This document shows, in pieces, positions 44,758 to 54,417 of a stretch of 64,000 nt of DNA. Numbering within the stretch: the stretch's first letter is position 1; each line of letters begins with the position of its first letter. Made by a program: the position numbers and the translations under genes. Origin of the DNA: Caulobacteraceae bacterium (GTDB lineage Bacteria > Pseudomonadota > Alphaproteobacteria > Caulobacterales > Caulobacteraceae); NCBI GenBank assembly GCA_030446805.1, contig JAUJMO010000001.1, positions 825,241 to 889,240 of the forward strand, read 5' to 3'. A model generated the notes under the pieces. It had not been told where the DNA came from, searched no databases, and saw only the letters and a list, made by a program, of their open reading frames with translations.

Positions 44758-45064
44758 GGTTCTGCCCGGGTGGGGACGCGTCGCAACTCTGCAGGGTTTA
44801 GCCCTAGAAGCAGACGTTCACCTCCCGCTAGGGGAAGCGAACGCCCGCCTTTGCTGTCCATCTTCTGGGCAGACTGCCTCAAAGCAGACCTTGTAAAGGT
44901 CCGCTTTGTGTCAAAACCAGACCTTCCCGCCAGGTGGAACTTGCTTTGGCTGCGGGTGGCCAGCGGGCTTGACCACCCCTGGCGCGGGGGACGGCCGGCA
45001 GCAAGGCGCCCAGCGGAACGCGCTGACGCCCCCGTCGTTGGGCCTGACTGCACGGGAGATGGCG
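44758..45064. other. gene-free right border of the island
   Basis: These 307 bp contain no credible gene. They hold a half repeat (GAAGCAGACGTT near 44807-44818) and the compound hairpin at 44881-44923, then a ribosome site for the hydrolase at 45065. Confidence 0.5.
44881..44923. repeat. island palindromic repeat, compound copy
   Basis: AAAGCAGACCTT (44881-44892) pairs with AAGGTCCGCTTT (44896-44907) around GTA with one mismatch, making a long hairpin. The same GGTCCGCTTT then opens a second, poorer unit ending AACCAGACC at 44923. The arms are the same sequence as in copies 1-3. It lies between the KAP gene and the hydrolase and may also work as a terminator. Confidence 0.65.
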
Positions 45065-45787
45065 ATGTCGGGCGACATGAAGCTGGTGAGCGCGGCGGAC
45101 GGGTTTGCGCTGGGGGCCTATCACGTGGAGGCCCAGGTTCAGGACCAGGAAACCCAGCGGCGCGGCGGGCTGGTGCTGCTGCAGGAGATCTTCGGCGTGA
45201 ACGCCAACATCCGGGCGCTCGCCGACAGTTTCGCGGCGGACGGGTTCGAGGTCGTGGCGCCGTCGGTGTTCGATCGGATCGAACCGGGGTTCCAGGCGGG
45301 CTATGACGAGGACGGGTTCCAGAAGGGTCTGGCGACCGCCGGGGCGACCAATTGGGACGTGGCCACCGGCGACATCCAGGCCGTCGTCGACTGGCTGAAC
45401 GGGCCGGTGTTTGTGGCGGGCTTCTGCTGGGGCGGCACGGCGGCCTGGCTGGCGGCCGCGCGGTGCCACGGGATCACGGCGGCCTCGAGCTTCTACGGGC
45501 ACGCGATCAAGGGTTTCCTGAGCGAGAAGCCCAAGTGTCCCATCATCCTGCACTATGGCGAGCGCGATCCCTTCGTCCCGCCGGAGGATGTGGACGCCAT
45601 CGAGCAGGCTCTGCCGGACATCCGCGTGTTCCGCTACGACGCGGGCCACGGCTTCTTCTCGGACCGGGCGGGGGCGATGGGCGGGGGAGACGCGCGGTTC
45701 GTGAACGGGTTCGACGCGGAGGCCTCGGCGCTGGCGCGCCGGCGCACGCTGCAGTTCTTCGACAACTACGACGCGGTGCCGGACTGA
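45065..45787 (+). CDS. dienelactone hydrolase family protein
   Basis: The 240-residue alpha/beta hydrolase has LLQEIFGVNANIRALADSFA, the Cys nucleophile in GFCWGGTAAWL, Asp in YGERDPFVPPEDV and His in YDAGHGFFSDR. This is the Cys-Asp-His triad of dienelactone hydrolases, which open lactone rings in aromatic catabolism; many chromosomal homologs act on other esters. I chose ATG 45065 with GGAG 6 bases upstream; ATG 45059 is in frame but inside that site. It begins the core region right of the island. Confidence 0.88.
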   Translation: MSGDMKLVSAADGFALGAYHVEAQVQDQETQRRGGLVLLQEIFGVNANIRALADSFAADGFEVVAPSVFDRIEPGFQAGYDEDGFQKGLATAGATNWDVATGDIQAVVDWLNGPVFVAGFCWGGTAAWLAAARCHGITAASSFYGHAIKGFLSEKPKCPIILHYGERDPFVPPEDVDAIEQALPDIRVFRYDAGHGFFSDRAGAMGGGDARFVNGFDAEASALARRRTLQFFDNYDAVPD

Positions 45788-45830
45788 CCCCTCAGCAGAA
45801 CCAAAGCCGCGGCGTCAAACCGCTCGAAGG

Positions 45831-47489
45831 TCACTGACGCGAGGCGGCGGACGGAACCCGCGCCGCGCCGAACTCGGCGGTCGCACGCCAGCCGGGCCAT
45901 CCGGCGCCGTCAGCGACTGAACGACCGACGGCGTAGGCCGCACGAGCCTCCTGGGCGGCGCCTTCCAGGGTCCAGGATCGATCGAACTCGTCGGAGGGTT
46001 GGTGGTAGCGCTCGCGGTTGTAGCGGTCGACCAGCGCGCTTCCGGCCGGGCGGCCGCCTGCAACCAGGTCCCGGCCGATGCGGAAGGCCAGGGCGGGAAC
46101 GCCGCGCTTGCTAAAGGCGAAGTGGTCCGAACGATAGTACCAGCCGGCTTCGGGGTTGGGCTCCGGCTCGACGCGAAGGCCCTGGGCGGCGGCGGCCCGG
46201 GACAGGTCGTCCTCGAGCGTGGTTCGCCCCCCGCCGATCAGCTCGATGCTGCGCGAGCGGGGCAAGGCCACGTGCGGGTCGAGGTTGATCACCGCGGCCG
46301 TGGTCTCCAGCGGACGCAGCGGATGGGCGGCGTAGTACTCCGCGCCGAGCAGTCCCCGCTCCTCCGCCGTCCAGCCGGCGAAGAGCAGGGTGCGGGCGGG
46401 GCGTGGGCCGCGCGCAAAGGCGCGGGCGATCTCCAGCAGCTCGGCAGTCCCCACGGCGTTGTCCACCGCGCCGTTGTGAATGCTGTCGCCGGTGGCGTCC
46501 GGGCGGGGGCCCAGGCCGTAGGCGTCCCAATGGGCGCCGTAGAGCACCGCTTCCTCGGGCCGTGTCGCACCGGTCAGGCGGGCGATGATGTTCCGGCTGC
46601 GGAGCGGGCTGGCGCGCGTCTCGAAGCGGGCCGACAGCCGAGCGTCGCCCAGCGGGCGGCCGCGGAAGCCCGGGCGCTGCGCCTGCGCCTTGAGGGCGGC
46701 GTAGTCCAGGCCGGCGCGGCGGATCAGGTCCTGAGCCGCTTCCAGCCGCAGCCAGCCGGAAAGGAAGGCGGGGTCGGGGGTGAGCTGGGCCGGGCGGGCG
46801 ACCTCCACCAGGGGCGCGTCGGCGCCGGTCTGGACGATGAGCCACGGGTAGGAGGCGGCGGCCGTCTCGTGGATGGACAGCAGGCCCGCGGCGCCGCGTC
46901 TTCGCGCTTCTTCTCCCTTAGTGCCGACCCGGCCGTAGTAGCTGAGGTTACGGCCGCCGAAGGGGCCTGAACCGGCCTCGAAGTCCGGGTCGTTGGCCAG
47001 CACGACCACGATCTTGCCTCGGACGTCGAGGCCCTCGTAGTCGCTCCAGCCCAGCTCGGGCGCATGGACGCCGTATCCGGCGAACACCAGGGGGGCCCCA
47101 TCCAGCGTGTAGCGGCCCGCCCCACGGACGCTGGCGGTCGCGTCCTCGCCCAGGCGAAGCGGCAGCGCCGCGCCGCCGACCCGCAGGCTCAGGCTCCCCT
47201 CCCCGATCCGGTCGTATCGCGTGAGCTCCACCTCCTGGAACCAGGAGCCGTTCGGGCCGCCGGGCTCCAGCCCCGCGGCGGCGAACTGGGCGGCGAGGTA
47301 GTCGAGCGCCTTGGCCTCGCCAGGGCCGCCGGGACCGCGGCCCAGGAACTCGTCCGACGACAGCACGCGGACGTGCTCGCGGATGCGCGCGGCGGAGATC
47401 TCCGGGGCGGACCCGCTGCTTACGGGCGCGGTGGCGCAGCCCGCGACCAGGGCCCCGAGCAGCAGGGTGGCGAGCGCCCTCCCCCTCAT
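45831..47489 (-). CDS. M28 family zinc metallopeptidase lipoprotein, copy 1
   Basis: The 552-residue protein has a lipoprotein signal (ALATLLLGALVAGCA, lipobox VAGC). A protease-associated domain (about 110-250) is inserted in the M28 peptidase. Zinc residues are in GAHWDAYG (H320, D322), GAVDNAVG, TAEERGLLG, VINLDPH and the late YHQPSDEFD His. It is predicted to be an envelope aminopeptidase. The ATG at 47489 overlaps the stop of the next gene upstream (ATGA). It is a diverged tandem duplicate of that gene. Confidence 0.88.
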   Translation of the reverse strand: MRGRALATLLLGALVAGCATAPVSSGSAPEISAARIREHVRVLSSDEFLGRGPGGPGEAKALDYLAAQFAAAGLEPGGPNGSWFQEVELTRYDRIGEGSLSLRVGGAALPLRLGEDATASVRGAGRYTLDGAPLVFAGYGVHAPELGWSDYEGLDVRGKIVVVLANDPDFEAGSGPFGGRNLSYYGRVGTKGEEARRRGAAGLLSIHETAAASYPWLIVQTGADAPLVEVARPAQLTPDPAFLSGWLRLEAAQDLIRRAGLDYAALKAQAQRPGFRGRPLGDARLSARFETRASPLRSRNIIARLTGATRPEEAVLYGAHWDAYGLGPRPDATGDSIHNGAVDNAVGTAELLEIARAFARGPRPARTLLFAGWTAEERGLLGAEYYAAHPLRPLETTAAVINLDPHVALPRSRSIELIGGGRTTLEDDLSRAAAAQGLRVEPEPNPEAGWYYRSDHFAFSKRGVPALAFRIGRDLVAGGRPAGSALVDRYNRERYHQPSDEFDRSWTLEGAAQEARAAYAVGRSVADGAGWPGWRATAEFGAARVPSAASRQ

Positions 47490-49147
47490 CGGCGCCGGGC
47501 CGCGGACTGGTCGCGGACTGGCCGGAACTCGCTGGTGGATCGGTAGTTCGGCCATTCCCGGCTGTTGGCGATGTCCAGACCGAGGCGCTGGAGCACGGTC
47601 GCGTCCTGGACCATGCCCAGGAAGTTCCAGCTCTCGTCGTACTCGTCCGCCGGCTGGTGGTATTTGTCGCGGCGGTAGGCGTCCTCGGCGGTCTTGGCCG
47701 CGGCCGTGCCGCCCACCACCAGGTCCTGCCCGCTGTCGACATAGAGCATGGGCACCCCGCGCTTGGCCAAGGGGAAGTGATCCGAACGGTAGAAATAGCC
47801 CGCCTCGGGCGACTGGTCGGGGCGGATCACCCGATTGTTCTCGGCCAGCACAGCCTGGAGCCGATCCTCCAGTTCGCTCTGGCCGGAGCCGATCACCAGA
47901 AGGTCGCGTGCGGGCCCGAGCGGAGTGAGCGCATCGATGTTGAAGCCGGCCGCCGTCGTCTCGAGCGGGTAGAGCGGGTTGGCCGCATAGTATTCCGAGC
48001 CCAAGAGGCCTTTCTCTTCGACGGAGACGACCACAAACACGACCGAGCGCTCGGGTCGGGGACCCTGGGCGAAGGTGCGGGCGATCTCGAGGATGGCCGC
48101 GACCCCGGTCGCATTGTCCACCGCGCCGTTATAGATGCGGTCGCCTCGAGCATCCGGAGCGCCCACCCCCAGGTGGTCCCAGTGGGCGGTGTAGAGCACG
48201 GTCTCGTTGGGTCGGGTGCGGCCGGGCAGCCGGGCCACCACATTCTTGGACGCGACATTGACTTGGCGCAGCGCATAGTCGGCGCTGAAGGTGGCGTTGG
48301 CCAGCGACACCGGGCGGAAGTTCGGCGTCTGGGCCTGCTTCTTCAGGGCTTCGAAGTCCTGCCCGGCGCGGCGGAACAGGTCCACCGCCACGTCCCGCTG
48401 GATCCAGCCTTCCAGGGGCGGGTGGGTGGCCGCCGGGTCGGCGCGTACGATGTCGAACATGGTGTTGGTGTTGGAGTTCTTGACCGTGGCCCAGCCGTAG
48501 GAGGCGGGCTCGGTTTCGTGCACGATCAGGATGCCGGCCAGGCCCTGGCGTGCGGCCTCCTCGTACTTATAGGTCCAGCGGCCGTAGTAGGTCATGGCCT
48601 TGCCGCCGAAGGGGCCCTGCCCCGTTTCGAAGTCCGCGTCGTTGACCAGGACCACGCCCACCTTGCCGCGCAGGTCCATGCCCTTGAAGTCGTCCCAGTT
48701 CCGCTCGGGCGCCTTGATGCCGTAGCCGAGGAAGACCAAGGGTGCGTTCTCGATGGTGACGCGGTCGCGCTTCTGCAGGCTGGCGCGGATGGCGATCTGC
48801 TCGCCCTGGGTCAGCGCCTGGCGGCGGCCGCCGACGGTGAAGGCCGCGGTGGGCTGGCCAACGATGTCGGACTGGAGCAGCGGCACGTCCTGCGTCCAGG
48901 AGCCGTTGCGACCCCCAGGCTGCAGGCCGGCGGCGGCGAACTGCTGGGACAGATAGGCCACGGTCTTGGTCTCGCCGGGCGTGCCGGGACCACGACCCTC
49001 GAAGGCGTCGGAGGCCAGGGTGCGGACGTGCTCGGCCAAGCGGGCGGGGCTGATGGCGGCAGGAGGAGCGGCCGGGGCCGAGGTGCGCTGCGTTGCGCAG
49101 GCGGACAGCAGCAGGGCGGCGGCGAGCGAGAGGAGCGCGGTTCTCAT
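47486..49147 (-). CDS. M28 family zinc metallopeptidase lipoprotein, copy 2
   Basis: The 553-residue paralog has lipobox LLSAC (SLAAALLLSACATQ), the same inserted domain and M28 ligands AHWDHLG (H322, D324), GAVDNATG, SVEEKGLLG and a YHQPADEYDE His. It keeps every zinc ligand, so both copies look active. It is translated first and coupled to copy 1. ATG at 49147 begins the signal; a longer frame to 49183 adds a Ser-rich segment with no site. Tandem M28 genes suggest different peptide preferences. Confidence 0.88.
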   Translation of the reverse strand: MRTALLSLAAALLLSACATQRTSAPAAPPAAISPARLAEHVRTLASDAFEGRGPGTPGETKTVAYLSQQFAAAGLQPGGRNGSWTQDVPLLQSDIVGQPTAAFTVGGRRQALTQGEQIAIRASLQKRDRVTIENAPLVFLGYGIKAPERNWDDFKGMDLRGKVGVVLVNDADFETGQGPFGGKAMTYYGRWTYKYEEAARQGLAGILIVHETEPASYGWATVKNSNTNTMFDIVRADPAATHPPLEGWIQRDVAVDLFRRAGQDFEALKKQAQTPNFRPVSLANATFSADYALRQVNVASKNVVARLPGRTRPNETVLYTAHWDHLGVGAPDARGDRIYNGAVDNATGVAAILEIARTFAQGPRPERSVVFVVVSVEEKGLLGSEYYAANPLYPLETTAAGFNIDALTPLGPARDLLVIGSGQSELEDRLQAVLAENNRVIRPDQSPEAGYFYRSDHFPLAKRGVPMLYVDSGQDLVVGGTAAAKTAEDAYRRDKYHQPADEYDESWNFLGMVQDATVLQRLGLDIANSREWPNYRSTSEFRPVRDQSAARRR

Positions 49148-49188
49148 GGCCACCACGCTAGCCATCGCCGCGCCCGTCGACAACCGGG

Positions 49189-49704
49189 TCAGCGCTCGAT
49201 CAGATTGCGCACGTCGGGTTCGCGTTCGAGCGCGCGGCAGAGCCAGGCCTGGGCGACCATCAGCGCCACCCCCGCCGCATAGGCCGAGAAGATCCCGCCC
49301 GGATAGCGCCCTCCCCGCCCGAACTCGCTGATCTGCAGCAGGATGGCGAAGGCCGCGAAGGCCAGCACGCCCAGCACCCCCGCCACGGACCAGGGCGTCT
49401 GGCCGAAGCCCGCCGCGAAGGTGATCCAGACATATTGCTTCAGCAGGCGCCGTATGGGGCCGCCCAGCAGGCTGGCGGCCAGGGTGAGCGCAAAGAAGCC
49501 CAGCGGCGCGCCCACGAACACGAAGAGCTTGTCGCGCAACGCCCCGGGCAGGACGTCAAAGGCCCGAACCACCACCAGGGCGAAGATCAAGCCGCCGAAC
49601 AGGCAGGCGGAGGTTTGCATGCGCTTGAAGTTGCGCCAGGCCTGGGTGTGCAGCTCGGGCCTGGGTTTGGGCGGCTCCACCTGCGGGCCTGAGAGTCGCG
49701 GCAT
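49189..49704 (-). CDS. hypothetical four-helix membrane protein
   Basis: The 171-residue protein has a Pro-rich cytoplasmic start and four hydrophobic helices (SACLFGGLIFALVVVRAF, LFVFVGAPLGFFALTLAA, WSVAGVLGVLAFAAFAILL, GGIFSAYAAGVALMVAQAW). I do not recognise a named family. ATG 49704 has GGAGGAGG upstream. It is encoded just upstream of the M28 pair with a 41-bp gap, so it may be co-transcribed with it. Confidence 0.7.
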   Translation of the reverse strand: MPRLSGPQVEPPKPRPELHTQAWRNFKRMQTSACLFGGLIFALVVVRAFDVLPGALRDKLFVFVGAPLGFFALTLAASLLGGPIRRLLKQYVWITFAAGFGQTPWSVAGVLGVLAFAAFAILLQISEFGRGGRYPGGIFSAYAAGVALMVAQAWLCRALEREPDVRNLIER

Positions 49705-49791
49705 GCGCCTCCTCCCTGCGCTTACGGGGGAAACATAGTCGCCCGCACGCCGGGGTGGGGACACGACACCGTGATCGTGAAGGCCGCAGCT

Positions 49792-50319
49792 TCAACCGCC
49801 TGGATAGCTCACCAGGGCCGTGACGGGCACGTCCAGGCCGCGCAGCCGCCCGGCGCCGCCGAGGTCAGGCAGGTCGATCACGAAGGCGGCCGCCGCCACC
49901 TCCGCCCCGCCCTGCCGCAGCAGGTCGACGGCGGCCACGGCGGTGCCGCCGGTGGCGATCAGGTCGTCGACGAACAGGACGCGCTCGCCGGGCCGGATCG
50001 CGTCGTGGTGCATCTCGATGGCGTCGCTGCCGTACTCCAGCGCGTATTCCACGGCGTAGGTGCGGTGCGGGAGCTTGCCGCGCTTGCGCAGGGGAATGAA
50101 GCCGGCCGAAAGCTGGTGGGCCACCGCCCCGCCCAGGATGAAGCCGCGGGCCTCCGCCCCGGCGACCTTGTCGATCTTGGCGCCGGCCAGGGGCTGGACC
50201 AGTTCGTCCACCGCGCGGCGGAAAGCGCGCGCATCGGCGAACAGGGTGGTCACGTCGCGGAACACGATCCCCGGCTTGGGATAGTCCGGGATGGTGCGGA
50301 TGTGGTCGGCCAGGTTCAC
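49792..50319 (-). CDS. apt: adenine phosphoribosyltransferase
   Basis: Apt recycles adenine to AMP with PRPP. The 175-residue protein has [20 protein letters not shown], the adenine-binding [12 protein letters not shown] and the PRPP motif [17 protein letters not shown] at 50319 overlaps the mtnP stop (ATGA). The pairing is functional: MtnP releases adenine and Apt recaptures it. Confidence 0.95.
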   Translation of the reverse strand: MNLADHIRTIPDYPKPGIVFRDVTTLFADARAFRRAVDELVQPLAGAKIDKVAGAEARGFILGGAVAHQLSAGFIPLRKRGKLPHRTYAVEYALEYGSDAIEMHHDAIRPGERVLFVDDLIATGGTAVAAVDLLRQGGAEVAAAAFVIDLPDLGGAGRLRGLDVPVTALVSYPGG

Positions 50320-51185
50320 CGGCGAAGCACCCGGCCGGCCACGGCGTCCAGCTTGGCGACCACGGCGGGGTCTCGGTGGTCCGGCGGGGTGACGACCGCG
50401 AAATCGAGATTGGTGTCGATGGGGCTGGGTTCGCGGGGCGTGCGGGCGAGGATCGCGATCAGGCGGCGGACCGTCTCGCGGGCGCGATCGGCGTTGGCCC
50501 GCATGACGCTCAGGACCGAGCCTACGTCAACGGCGGCGTGCGCCTCGTTCCAGCAGTCGTAGTCGGTGACCATGCACACGCTGGCGTAGGGAAGCTCGGC
50601 TTCCCGGGCGAGCTTGGCTTCGGGCATGTTGGTCATGCCCAGCACGTCGCAGCCCCAGGACCGATAGAGTTCGGACTCCGCGCGGGTGGAGAACTGGGGG
50701 CCCTCCATGGCCAGGTAGGTTCCCCCTTCCACCACCTCGGCGCCGGCTTCTCGCGCGGCCTGGGCGGCGAGCGAGGCCAACCGCGGGCAGACGGGGTGGG
50801 CCATGGAGACGTGCGCCACCAAGCCCTCGCCGAAGAAGGACTTCGGTCGGGCGAAGGTGCGGTCGATGTACTGGTCGACGACGCAGAAAACGCCCGGAGC
50901 CAAGCGATGCTGCAGCGAGCCCACCGCCGAAAGAGAGAGGACGTCCGTGCATCCGGCGCGTTTCAGGGCGTCGATATTGGCCCGGGCGTTGACGGCCGAA
51001 GGCGGCAGGCGGTGCCCCTGCCCGTGCCGGGGAAGGAAGGCCAGGCGAACACCGCCCAGGGTTCCGTGGGTGATCTGGTCGGAGGGAGCGCCCCAGGGGG
51101 TCTCGACCGTCTCGCGTCGAACCTCCTGCAGGCCGGGGATGTCGGTGACGCCGCTGCCGCCGAGGACGCCCAGGGTCCAGTTCAT
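50316..51185 (-). CDS. mtnP: S-methyl-5'-thioadenosine phosphorylase
   Basis: MtnP splits methylthioadenosine into adenine and methylthioribose 1-phosphate. The 289-residue protein has [63 protein letters not shown] and [19 protein letters not shown]. Two residues in the nucleoside site (SAVGSL, TN) favour methylthioadenosine over purine nucleosides in general. The start at 51185 is the family start. Confidence 0.92.
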   Translation of the reverse strand: MNWTLGVLGGSGVTDIPGLQEVRRETVETPWGAPSDQITHGTLGGVRLAFLPRHGQGHRLPPSAVNARANIDALKRAGCTDVLSLSAVGSLQHRLAPGVFCVVDQYIDRTFARPKSFFGEGLVAHVSMAHPVCPRLASLAAQAAREAGAEVVEGGTYLAMEGPQFSTRAESELYRSWGCDVLGMTNMPEAKLAREAELPYASVCMVTDYDCWNEAHAAVDVGSVLSVMRANADRARETVRRLIAILARTPREPSPIDTNLDFAVVTPPDHRDPAVVAKLDAVAGRVLRR

Positions 51186-51372
51186 CAATGTCCTGCTCCC
51201 TTTGTGCGGCGGGTCGATTGGGGCTTTGCACTGACCATCCACCCCGCCGAACGCCGCCTTCGGACGTGTTCCGAGGGCCCATCTCTCGGCGACGGAACCC
51301 ATCCGGCTTAGCGGGCCGGCGCTGAGGTCCCACTTGAACCGTCGGCCCCCGGAACACGTCCGAGGGTGGCGG

Positions 51373-52239
51373 TCAGTGCGCGACGTTGCGCCAGATGCGG
51401 CGATAGCTGGCGTAGACCAGGCCGGCGAAGAGGGTGAGATAGATGATCACCGCAAGGCCCGTCTGTTTACGCTCGATCAGCTTGGGCTCGGTGACCCACT
51501 GCAGATAGGCGCCCACGTCCCGGGCCATGTTGTTCACCGTGGCCGGAGTGCCGTCGTCGAAAGTCACCTGACCTTCGCGCAGCGGCGGCGGCATGGCCAG
51601 GAACCCGCCTTTAGGGACGGAGTCGTGCGCCTCCTCCGGCTCCACTCCGGCAGGAGCCCAATAGGAGCTGAGGTCGCCCGCATAGTATTTGTTGTAGTAT
51701 TGGCCGGCCGGCACGGTGAGGCCGCGGGGCGGGTTCGGATAGCCGATCAGCAGGGAGTAGATGTAGTCGGCGCCCCCATGGCGGGCCTTGGTGATCACCG
51801 ACAGGTCGGGCGGCAGAGCGCCCCCGTTGGCGCCGCGGGCCGCGGCCTCGTTCGGATAGGGATTGGGGATCCGGTCGGCCACCGTGCCCGGGCGGAGGAT
51901 GGCGTCGCCCGTTTCCGAATCGATGTCGGGGATCTGGGCCGCGGCGGCGATGGTGCGCGCGTAGGGACTCTCGTTCGGGTTGGGATAGTTCTCGTCCCAG
52001 AAGGGTGCGTTGCGCATGGCCAGGTGACGATAGGCCACCAGATTGGTCGAATGGCAGGAGGCGCAGACCTCCTGATAGACCTTGAAGCCGCGCTGCAGCT
52101 GGGCCTGATCGAAGCGGCCGAACGGCCCTTCGAAGCTGTATTTCACGTCCTTGGGGTGCTCGGCCCCGCCTGCGGCGAGCGCCGGGGCGGCGGTGAGGCA
52201 GGCGACGGCGGCTGCCACCGCGGTGATCAGTTTACGCAT
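51373..52239 (-). CDS. petC: cytochrome c1 of the bc1 complex
   Basis: The 288-residue protein has a signal peptide (1 to about 22), heme motif CASCH with C59, C62 and H63, the Met-ligand region GGFLAMPPPL and a C-terminal membrane anchor (TGLAVIIYLTLFAGLVYASY). It passes electrons from the Rieske protein to soluble cytochromes. It is the last gene of petA-petB-petC and depends on the Ccm system encoded at 8-12 kb for heme attachment. Confidence 0.95.
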   Translation of the reverse strand: MRKLITAVAAAVACLTAAPALAAGGAEHPKDVKYSFEGPFGRFDQAQLQRGFKVYQEVCASCHSTNLVAYRHLAMRNAPFWDENYPNPNESPYARTIAAAAQIPDIDSETGDAILRPGTVADRIPNPYPNEAAARGANGGALPPDLSVITKARHGGADYIYSLLIGYPNPPRGLTVPAGQYYNKYYAGDLSSYWAPAGVEPEEAHDSVPKGGFLAMPPPLREGQVTFDDGTPATVNNMARDVGAYLQWVTEPKLIERKQTGLAVIIYLTLFAGLVYASYRRIWRNVAH

Positions 52240-52244
52240 GAGGT

Positions 52245-53642
52245 TCAGCCCCGACGCTCGGGTTCGGCCACGGCCGGACGCCCGGCGTAACCTGCGCCCG
52301 GCTTGACCACGCCCCCATGGGTGGAGCCGCCATAAGCCCCGCCGTCTCCGCCGTCACCACCCGCATGGGACAGGACGGGCGCGGAGATGGTGGGCGGCAC
52401 CGGAAGCGGCGTCTCCTTGAGCCCCAGCAGCGGCAGCACCACCAGGAAGTAGGCGAAGTACATCAGGGTGAAGAGCCGGGTCAGCCAGAGATAACTGTTC
52501 AGCTGGCCGTCGAAAAGGGTGAAGGTCTCCACCCCCGGGATCACGGGGGCGTCCGGGAGCTGGCCCCCGCAATAGCCCAGCACCAGGGTGGTGACCACGA
52601 ACAGCCAGAAGAACTGTTTGGCGACCGGGCGATAGCGGTTGGACCGCACCTTGGAGGTGTCGAGCCACGGCAGGGCGAAGATCACGGCGATGGAGGCGAA
52701 CATCACGATCACCCCGCCGAACTTGTCGGGCACTGCGCGCAGCATGGCGTAGAAGGGCAGCAGGTACCACTCCGGCACGATGTGCGCGGGCGTGACCAGG
52801 GGGTTGGCCGGGATGTAGTTGTCGGCGTGGCCGAGCGCGTTCGGATTGAAGAACACGAACACCGAGAACATGATCAGGAAGACGATGATCGCGAAGCCGT
52901 CCTTCACCGTGTAGTAGGGGTGGAAGGGCACGGTGTCGCGGCGCTGCAGATCCTGCGGGATGAGCACGCCGACCGGGTTGTTGTTGCCCGGCACGTGCAG
53001 CGCCCAGATGTGCAGCCCCACCACGCCCGCGATCATGAAGGGCATGAGGTAGTGCAGGGCGAAGAAGCGGGACAGCGTCGGGTTGTCGATGGCGAAGCCG
53101 CCCTGCAGCCAGGTCAGTATGCTCCCGCCCACCACCGGCACGGCGCCGATCACATTGGTGATCACGGCCGCGCCGTGGAAGCTCATCTGACCCCAGGGCA
53201 GGACATAGCCCAGGAAGGCGGTGGCGATCAGCAGGAAGAAGAGGATGCAGCCCAGGAGCCAGATGACCTCGCGCGGCGCCTTGTAGGACCCGTAGTAGAG
53301 GCCGCGGAACATGTGGATGTAGGTCGCGATGAAGAACATCGACGCGCCGTTGGAGTGGATGTAGCGGATCATCCAACCGTAGTTCACGTCGCGCATGATG
53401 CGCTCCACCGACGCAAAGGCGTGGTCCACGTGGGCGGTGTAGTGCATCGCCAGCACGACCCCGGTCACGATCTGCGTCAGCAACAGCACGGTGAGGATGC
53501 CGCCGAAGGTCCACCAGTAGTTCAGGTTCCGCGGGGTGGGGTAGTCCACCATGGCGTCGTAGCCCAGCCGTATGATCGGCAGGCGCGCGTCCAGCCATTT
53601 CTCGAAGCCGGACTTGGGGATGTAGGTCGAATGACCGCTCAT
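52245..53642 (-). CDS. petB: cytochrome b of the bc1 complex
   Basis: The 465-residue protein has eight membrane helices carrying the heme-bL and bH His pairs, the Qo-site motif PEWY in [13 protein letters not shown] and the [16 protein letters not shown] segment. Cytochrome b oxidises quinol at Qo and reduces quinone at Qi. A Gly/Ala/His-rich tail (about 415-465) is longer than in mitochondria. It is between petA and petC with gaps of a few bases. Confidence 0.96.
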   Translation of the reverse strand: MSGHSTYIPKSGFEKWLDARLPIIRLGYDAMVDYPTPRNLNYWWTFGGILTVLLLTQIVTGVVLAMHYTAHVDHAFASVERIMRDVNYGWMIRYIHSNGASMFFIATYIHMFRGLYYGSYKAPREVIWLLGCILFFLLIATAFLGYVLPWGQMSFHGAAVITNVIGAVPVVGGSILTWLQGGFAIDNPTLSRFFALHYLMPFMIAGVVGLHIWALHVPGNNNPVGVLIPQDLQRRDTVPFHPYYTVKDGFAIIVFLIMFSVFVFFNPNALGHADNYIPANPLVTPAHIVPEWYLLPFYAMLRAVPDKFGGVIVMFASIAVIFALPWLDTSKVRSNRYRPVAKQFFWLFVVTTLVLGYCGGQLPDAPVIPGVETFTLFDGQLNSYLWLTRLFTLMYFAYFLVVLPLLGLKETPLPVPPTISAPVLSHAGGDGGDGGAYGGSTHGGVVKPGAGYAGRPAVAEPERRG

Positions 53643-53646
53643 GGGT

Positions 53647-54240
53647 TCAGGCCTGTCCGACGCGGGCGCTGGTGGGGGAAAGGAAGGCCACGGGCGGCAC
53701 CTCCAGGTTCTTGGGGGCCGGGCCTTTGCGGATGCGGCCGGAGATGTCGTAGTGGCTGCCGTGGCAGGGGCAGAACCAGCCGCCGTAGTCGCCGCCCCCG
53801 TGGGTGGGGACGCAGCCCAGGTGGGTGCAGGTGCCGATCATAATGAGCCACTGCTCCTGGCCCGCCACCACACGCGCGGAGTCGGGCTGGGGGTCCTTGA
53901 GGCTGGCGTCGTCGTCGGCGCGCGCCCGGGCGATCTCGGCCGGGGTGCGGTTGCGCACGAACAGCGGCTTGCCGCGGAACTTGAGCGACAGCTGCTGGCC
54001 GGGCGCGACCTTGGTCAGATCCACGTCGATGGTGCCTTGGGCCAGGGTGTCGGCCGCCGGATTCATCTGGGCGATGAAGGGCCAGGCCAGCATGACGCCG
54101 CCGCCCACGGCCGCGGCGCCCGCGGCGATGTGGATGAAGTCGCGGCGGGTCTCGCCCTCCGCCGGCTCCTTGGCCGCATCGATGGCCTGCTGACCCGTGA
54201 TGTCGCCGGCGTAACCTGCGCCGGCCGGAGTGTCCGTCAC
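53647..54240 (-). CDS. petA: Rieske 2Fe-2S subunit of the bc1 complex
   Basis: The 197-residue protein has a twin-arginine type anchor ([20 protein letters not shown]) and the Rieske cluster boxes CTHLGC and CPCHGSHYD near 137-160. It takes one electron from quinol at Qo and delivers it to cytochrome c1. I chose GTG 54240 (MTDTPAGAG); the frame extends further upstream into the divergent hemF promoter, with Arg-rich non-family sequence. First gene of the pet operon. Confidence 0.94.
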   Translation of the reverse strand: MTDTPAGAGYAGDITGQQAIDAAKEPAEGETRRDFIHIAAGAAAVGGGVMLAWPFIAQMNPAADTLAQGTIDVDLTKVAPGQQLSLKFRGKPLFVRNRTPAEIARARADDDASLKDPQPDSARVVAGQEQWLIMIGTCTHLGCVPTHGGGDYGGWFCPCHGSHYDISGRIRKGPAPKNLEVPPVAFLSPTSARVGQA

Positions 54241-54417
54241 CTCGAACCGCCTTCTTCTGGAGCCGATCCGGCTCCGGGATTCACATCTATGCACCTGCCG
54301 CCGATCGGCCACGCGGCCGGACGCCGCAAGCCGAACGCTGCGCGGGCACGGCTTAGAGCGCGGCACGGCTTTCCGCAACAGGCGCCGCCGACGCTCGTGA
54401 GCCGCTATATGGCCGCC

